From: Mycobacterium sp.
GTDB taxonomy: Bacteria > Actinomycetota > Actinomycetes > Mycobacteriales > Mycobacteriaceae
NCBI GenBank assembly: GCA_020438915.1
Contig: JAGQTR010000503.1
Location: forward strand, 1-7,957
Reading direction: 5' to 3'
Length of the DNA stretch: 7,957 nt
The translations under genes were made by a program, and so were the position numbers. The notes under the pieces were generated by a model. That model ran no database searches. It saw nothing but the letters and a program-made list of their open reading frames with translations, and was not told the origin of the DNA. Positions 5,339 through 7,957 of the stretch are shown in pieces. Position 1 is the first letter of the stretch. The number at the start of each line of letters is the position of its first letter.

Positions 5339-5776
5339 TCAGCAGCGCGAAATGCACAACCGGGTCAGAAGGTCCCGATTGGAGAGAAGTAGGGCTGCCA
5401 CTCGCGGCGGGCCACGCACCGCCGTCGGCGGCACATAGAACCACAACGACACCAGCCCCACCAACGCCACAACCACACTCAACGCGAACAGTGCGGTGGT
5501 GCTGGCTCGGCGCAGTCCTGCCGCCAGGAAACTATCGGGCGCCACCCGGTCTGGCGCCTGCTGAGCATGCGGGTGTTCAACGACGGGATGCTCATGATCG
5601 ATCACGGCGGCGAACTCGCCGCTCCAACCGGCATCGAGAGCGTGTGGCCCATGCTCCATAGCGACTTCTGCACCAGACCAGGTCCAATACCCACCGCCGG
5701 CGACCACACACGACACCACCGCCAACGCGATCACAATGCGCGCCGGCATCCATCGGGCGGTGTTAGGCAATCTCAC
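5339..5776 (-). CDS. lpqS: LpqS-like copper-associated membrane/lipoprotein
   Basis: A 145-residue protein from GTG 5776. An N-terminal hydrophobic segment (about 13-30) contains VVSC, an acceptable lipobox with Cys23. A His-rich extracytoplasmic part follows, with EHGPHALDAGWSGEF and IDHEHPVVEHPHA (H42, H45, H61, H63, H68, H70). A second hydrophobic segment (about 95-117) comes next, then RGPPRVAALLL, and the chain ends in RDLLTRLCISRC. The final DLLTRLC block matches my memory of M. tuberculosis LpqS, which ends in DLLTRFCLARR. LpqS is controlled by the copper sensor RicR there, and the histidines suit copper binding at the cell envelope. The start is uncertain: ATG 5749 (136 residues, nearer the reference length) and a long ATG 5905 are alternatives, and none has a good ribosome-binding site. 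The additional terminal Cys gives C141-x3-C145. Transcription probably continues into cysK2. Confidence 0.78.
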   Translation of the reverse strand: MRLPNTARWMPARIVIALAVVSCVVAGGGYWTWSGAEVAMEHGPHALDAGWSGEFAAVIDHEHPVVEHPHAQQAPDRVAPDSFLAAGLRRASTTALFALSVVVALVGLVSLWFYVPPTAVRGPPRVAALLLSNRDLLTRLCISRC

Positions 5777-6147
5777 AGTGCCGCCGACTGTAGCAGCGAA
5801 TCGGGCAACGATCGGACAATGACCTACTTGACGCACGGATGTGACCGCGTCGCGACAGCGCGGTGGCCTAACGGTGCCAAATCTGCTCTGTGCCAACGTG
5901 TCCAACGGTATTGCGCTTCCGCTGCGTGGGTACTTCGCATCGCTGGCGGCGGCACGCAGTAGTTGGGTGACGGCGAAGCGCTGCGGTGTTTATCGAATCT
6001 TCACACAACGACTAATGCGGCCATATGAGCGACGGGCAAGCTGAAGACGGTCGGTGTGCTGCCACGGAAATTCCGATGCGAAAGGCGAAATGTGATCCGA
6101 TGCACTTCGTTGGCCCCGCACTGCAATCGCACACAGGAGGAACGATC
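5777..6147. promoter_or_regulatory. Divergent promoter region of lpqS-cysK2 and the SHOCT gene
   Basis: No gene is evident here, although the lpqS frame stays open to 5905. A minus-strand TACAGT hexamer (5792-5787) lies 10 bases before the chosen lpqS GTG and may be its -10 element. Two inverted repeats could be operators. One is ACCGCG 5844-5849 with CGCGGT 5859-5864. The other is the dyad CGGAA-A-TTCCG at 6065-6075, about 72 bases before the SHOCT gene. A RicR/CsoR-type dyad with TACC and GGTA half-sites was sought and not found; only same-direction GGTA at 5907-5910 and 5929-5932 are present. Confidence 0.4.
6136..6141 (+). promoter_or_regulatory. Ribosome-binding site of the SHOCT gene
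   Basis: AGGAGG is a perfect Shine-Dalgarno about 6-7 bases before ATG 6148, which decides this start over the in-frame ATG at 6025. The next codon is also ATG, so initiation at 6151 is possible. Confidence 0.8.
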
Positions 6148-6423
6148 ATGATGTTCTGGCATGACCATGACATGGGCTGGTGGGGTTACGCCGGAATGGG
6201 TATCGGCATGCTGCTGTTCTGGACACTTATCGTGGTCGGCATCGTGGCGCTGATCCGGTTCAGTTTTCGTGCAGCCAACGACGACATCCCGGCACCTACG
6301 CTGCCACTTACACACTCACCCTCGGCCGAAGAGGTGCTCGCGGAGCGGTTTGCCCGCGGTGAAATCGACGAAGCCGAATATCGACAACGGATGGCGGTCG
6401 TGCGTAGCTACACACAGCCATAG
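6148..6423 (+). CDS. Small Met/His-rich membrane protein with SHOCT domain
   Basis: A 91-residue single-pass membrane protein. The N-terminus MMFWHDHDMGWWGYAGMGIG is rich in Met, His, Asp and Trp, a composition seen in metal-associated envelope peptides. One membrane helix spans about residues 14-38. After a Pro/Thr linker, SAEEVLAERFARGEIDEAEYRQRM (about 59-82) is a canonical SHOCT domain, a short helical module thought to mediate oligomerisation. The start ATG 6148 follows AGGAGG with 7-base spacing. An in-frame ATG at 6025 would add 41 unrelated residues and lacks such a site. As I know the family, small SHOCT membrane proteins of this kind often neighbour copper exporters and multicopper oxidases in actinobacteria. 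Here the neighbours are the lpqS-like gene (divergent) and a cupredoxin/membrane protein operon (convergent, 35 bp away). A role in metal stress is inferred; no enzymatic activity is expected. Confidence 0.85.
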   Translation: MMFWHDHDMGWWGYAGMGIGMLLFWTLIVVGIVALIRFSFRAANDDIPAPTLPLTHSPSAEEVLAERFARGEIDEAEYRQRMAVVRSYTQP

Positions 6424-6458
6424 CCAATGTCGTCTCGACCCACGGTTGTCTGAGAAAG

Positions 6459-7829
6459 TCAGCCGCCGAATAGCAGATAGAGGCCGGTCAGGGTGTAGGC
6501 GACCATCGTCACCATCATGGCGAGCTGGCCGACGAGTTGATGGCCTACTGGGAGCAATCGCAGCGCCTGATCGTGTGCGGCGATCACACCGACAAGGTGT
6601 CCGACAACAACGCATGCCACTTTGATCGTCCATAGCAGCGTCGGATTCTGCGAAAGAACGTACTGTACGTCGCCGGGATCCAGAGCCAGGAGCTGCCAGC
6701 CTCTGCCCAGCGGGTCGGCCAGCCGCACGATTGTCTCCTGCCCCCGTTCCACCAGGTAGGAAAGGTAGTGCGCAAAGATGTAGCCCACGACAATGGGAAT
6801 GAGGCAATGGGCCAGTCGACCGGGTAATTCACGTCGTTGCTCGCGACTCACTCCGCCGGTGGCCTGCGCCGCCCCCGAAAACGTCACTCCCACAATGACG
6901 ACGAACAGCAAGAGCACCGCGCTGCGTAATATGGCTGCGCCCCAGTGGTCGCCGACGAGAGGAACACCGGCGGCATTGCCATCGACGAAATCCCTGAACG
7001 CCCTCGACTGAGAGAAGCTGTCGAACGCGGTCGACCCGAGAAGCACCGCCATCACCGCCACGGTGCCCGGTCGCACCGGCATCGTGGGCAGATGATCGAG
7101 CGGATTCCCCACGACGATGCGTCCGGTCGCACGATTTCGTCGAAACGGTGCCAGCCGCGAGACGGTCACGCTGTAGACCTCGAACGGGTCAGCCCGGGCG
7201 AACCAGGTCGATCCACACAATGCTGCGCCCAGGAACATCGCAACCACGTAGCTGAGGATCCAGATCTTGATCGCGGTGAGCGACCCCGGATCCGGGCTCG
7301 CCAGTTCCAACCACACGAAGGCGAACAGGCCCAACACGGCCGGCCAATACCCGAAACTCTTCGGATATTCGCGCTGTGCGCTCGGTGGGTTCTGGCCGCC
7401 GCGGGAGAGTCCGAGGATCCGGTAGATCGTGCGCACCGGTGAAAGCGTGCGCCATACCGGGCCGAGGACAACCGATACCGTCGCCAGTCCCACCCACAAC
7501 AGCACGTAGAACACACCGGGTAGAGCGTTTCCGGCGCCTTGCGGCCCCCACATCGCCGCGACGCCAACCCAGGCTGTGAAGATTAAGGCCGCGGACGCGA
7601 GGATCCATCGGATGACCGGCGAGTCAACGGTGTCCGACACGGCCTTCGGTAATGGCCGCCCCGGTCTATCGGGGTCAAACCGCGGGGTCCGCCACGCGAC
7701 AGCTACCACCGCGAAGGTTACGGCCAACGCCCACGCAGCCCCTATCAGCGCATACGACAGGGGCACCGGCAGATCCGTGGACCCACCTACGCCGTGCGCA
7801 AGGATGGTGTCGGCGAATTCGGTTGTCAA
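6459..7829 (-). CDS. Ten-helix membrane protein of the 'fenitrothion hydrolase'-like family
   Basis: A 456-residue polytopic membrane protein. It opens with ILAHGVGGSTDLPVPLSYAL, the hallmark of an actinobacterial family often annotated as fenitrothion hydrolase. That name comes from a bacterial pesticide-degradation gene and probably does not describe the native role. Hydrophobic helices lie near 24-46, 73-94, 103-126, 160-177, 184-208, 255-273, 299-319, 339-360, 398-419 and 432-454. The signature VLGPVWRTLSPVRTIYRILG (121-140) sits on a connecting loop. Histidines H341, H354, H411 and H419 lie in or near the last helices and could bind heme or metal. The start is TTG at 7827-7829, overlapping the upstream stop as TTGA; there is no ATG nearby that retains the conserved N-terminus. 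Coupling to a cupredoxin-like protein suggests a job in metal or electron handling at the membrane, an inference. Confidence 0.75.
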   Translation of the reverse strand: MTTEFADTILAHGVGGSTDLPVPLSYALIGAAWALAVTFAVVAVAWRTPRFDPDRPGRPLPKAVSDTVDSPVIRWILASAALIFTAWVGVAAMWGPQGAGNALPGVFYVLLWVGLATVSVVLGPVWRTLSPVRTIYRILGLSRGGQNPPSAQREYPKSFGYWPAVLGLFAFVWLELASPDPGSLTAIKIWILSYVVAMFLGAALCGSTWFARADPFEVYSVTVSRLAPFRRNRATGRIVVGNPLDHLPTMPVRPGTVAVMAVLLGSTAFDSFSQSRAFRDFVDGNAAGVPLVGDHWGAAILRSAVLLLFVVIVGVTFSGAAQATGGVSREQRRELPGRLAHCLIPIVVGYIFAHYLSYLVERGQETIVRLADPLGRGWQLLALDPGDVQYVLSQNPTLLWTIKVACVVVGHLVGVIAAHDQALRLLPVGHQLVGQLAMMVTMVAYTLTGLYLLFGG

Positions 7830-7957
7830 GGTTGAACTTCGATGGTGACGACGGTGCGATGCAGGTTGTGCAGCTCCACATCTACCCGACCGGGGATATC
7901 GACCGTGAACTCGAACCGCTGATCTGGCCGGTCCGCCACGGCAAAGACGTGTTCGGG
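7826..7957 (-). CDS. Cupredoxin-like domain protein, C-terminal end (partial)
   Basis: The gene runs off the right edge; 43 C-terminal residues are present, ending at TGA 7826-7828. The visible part reads PEHVFAVADRPDQRFEFTVD, then IPGRVDVELHNLHRTVVTIE and VQP. The pattern of a 'fef' strand, 'IPG.VDVELH' and a terminal strand with hydrophobic alternation resembles the last strands of a cupredoxin fold. I recall such proteins encoded upstream of the fenitrothion-hydrolase-like membrane protein in other actinobacteria. In those relatives the 'FTADIPG-x-FEVELE' stretch closes the domain. The usual copper-site Cys is absent in this segment, so the site may be altered, non-classical or upstream. 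A secreted protein is expected, but the signal peptide is outside the window. The stop overlaps the downstream start by 4 bases, implying translational coupling. Confidence 0.65.
   Translation of the reverse strand, partial: PEHVFAVADRPDQRFEFTVDIPGRVDVELHNLHRTVVTIEVQP

Noticed and set aside
5567..5962. 131-codon plus-strand frame opposite the lpqS-like gene
   Set aside because: It is antisense to a gene with recognisable LpqS features, and its own translation looks like random Arg/His/Ala-rich sequence with no domain.
5906..6147. RicR/CsoR copper operator
   Set aside because: Only GGTA half-sites in the same orientation (5907-5910, 5929-5932) are visible; no inverted TACC...GGTA dyad with suitable spacing.
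6025..6147. 41-residue N-terminal extension of the SHOCT protein
   Set aside because: A perfect AGGAGG precedes ATG 6148, and the extension would place non-hydrophobic unrelated sequence before the conserved start.
6945..7442. 165-codon plus-strand frame opposite the membrane protein gene
   Set aside because: The translation is Arg/His/Glu-rich without hydrophobic core or motif, typical of antisense frames in high-GC DNA.
1..7957. CRISPR array, insertion sequence or transposase
   Set aside because: No regularly spaced repeats, no terminal inverted repeats flanking a transposase-like frame, and no transposase motif on either strand.

Overview
This window looks like chromosome from a mycobacterium (Mycolicibacterium/Mycobacterium type). 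It is GC-rich, and it carries the end of a class Ib ribonucleotide reductase gene ending in the redox motif CVSC. It also carries an LpqS-like protein followed by CysK2, a pairing I know from the copper-responsive lpqS-cysK2 locus of M. tuberculosis, plus a VapBC toxin-antitoxin pair and a small mycobacterial-style secreted protein. All family assignments come from reading motifs, since no search was possible.

Layout. Bases 1-212 hold the 3' end of nrdE (+). A convergent DUF5997-like gene (288-674, -) follows, separated by a multi-hairpin junction. Divergent from it, across only 41 bp, is a LysR-type substrate-binding protein with no helix-turn-helix but a strongly basic tail (716-1429, +). 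Next come vapB (1498-1755, +) and vapC (1752-2138, +), which overlap. About 230 bp with no convincing gene separates them from the second half.

The second half reads as a metal-linked accessory neighbourhood. On the minus strand are a seven-bladed YncE-like propeller lipoprotein with a His-rich tail (2373-3506), a small secreted protein (3677-3970), cysK2 (4120-5229) and an lpqS-like gene (5339-5776). On the plus strand is a Met/His-rich single-pass SHOCT-domain protein (6148-6423). Convergent with it is a two-gene operon on the minus strand: a cupredoxin-like protein (only its C-terminus is present, 7826-7957) translationally coupled to a ten-helix membrane protein of the family often labelled fenitrothion hydrolase (6459-7829).

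How the genes may work together. LpqS/CysK2 is an established copper- and oxidative-stress-linked pair. The His-rich propeller, SHOCT protein, cupredoxin-like protein and polytopic membrane protein have features suited to envelope metal handling. The shared copper role is an inference. The most interesting unexplained items are a histidine pattern repeated at equivalent positions of the propeller blades, the overlapping divergent leaderless promoters of the DUF5997/LysR-like pair, and the branched inverted-repeat structure after nrdE.
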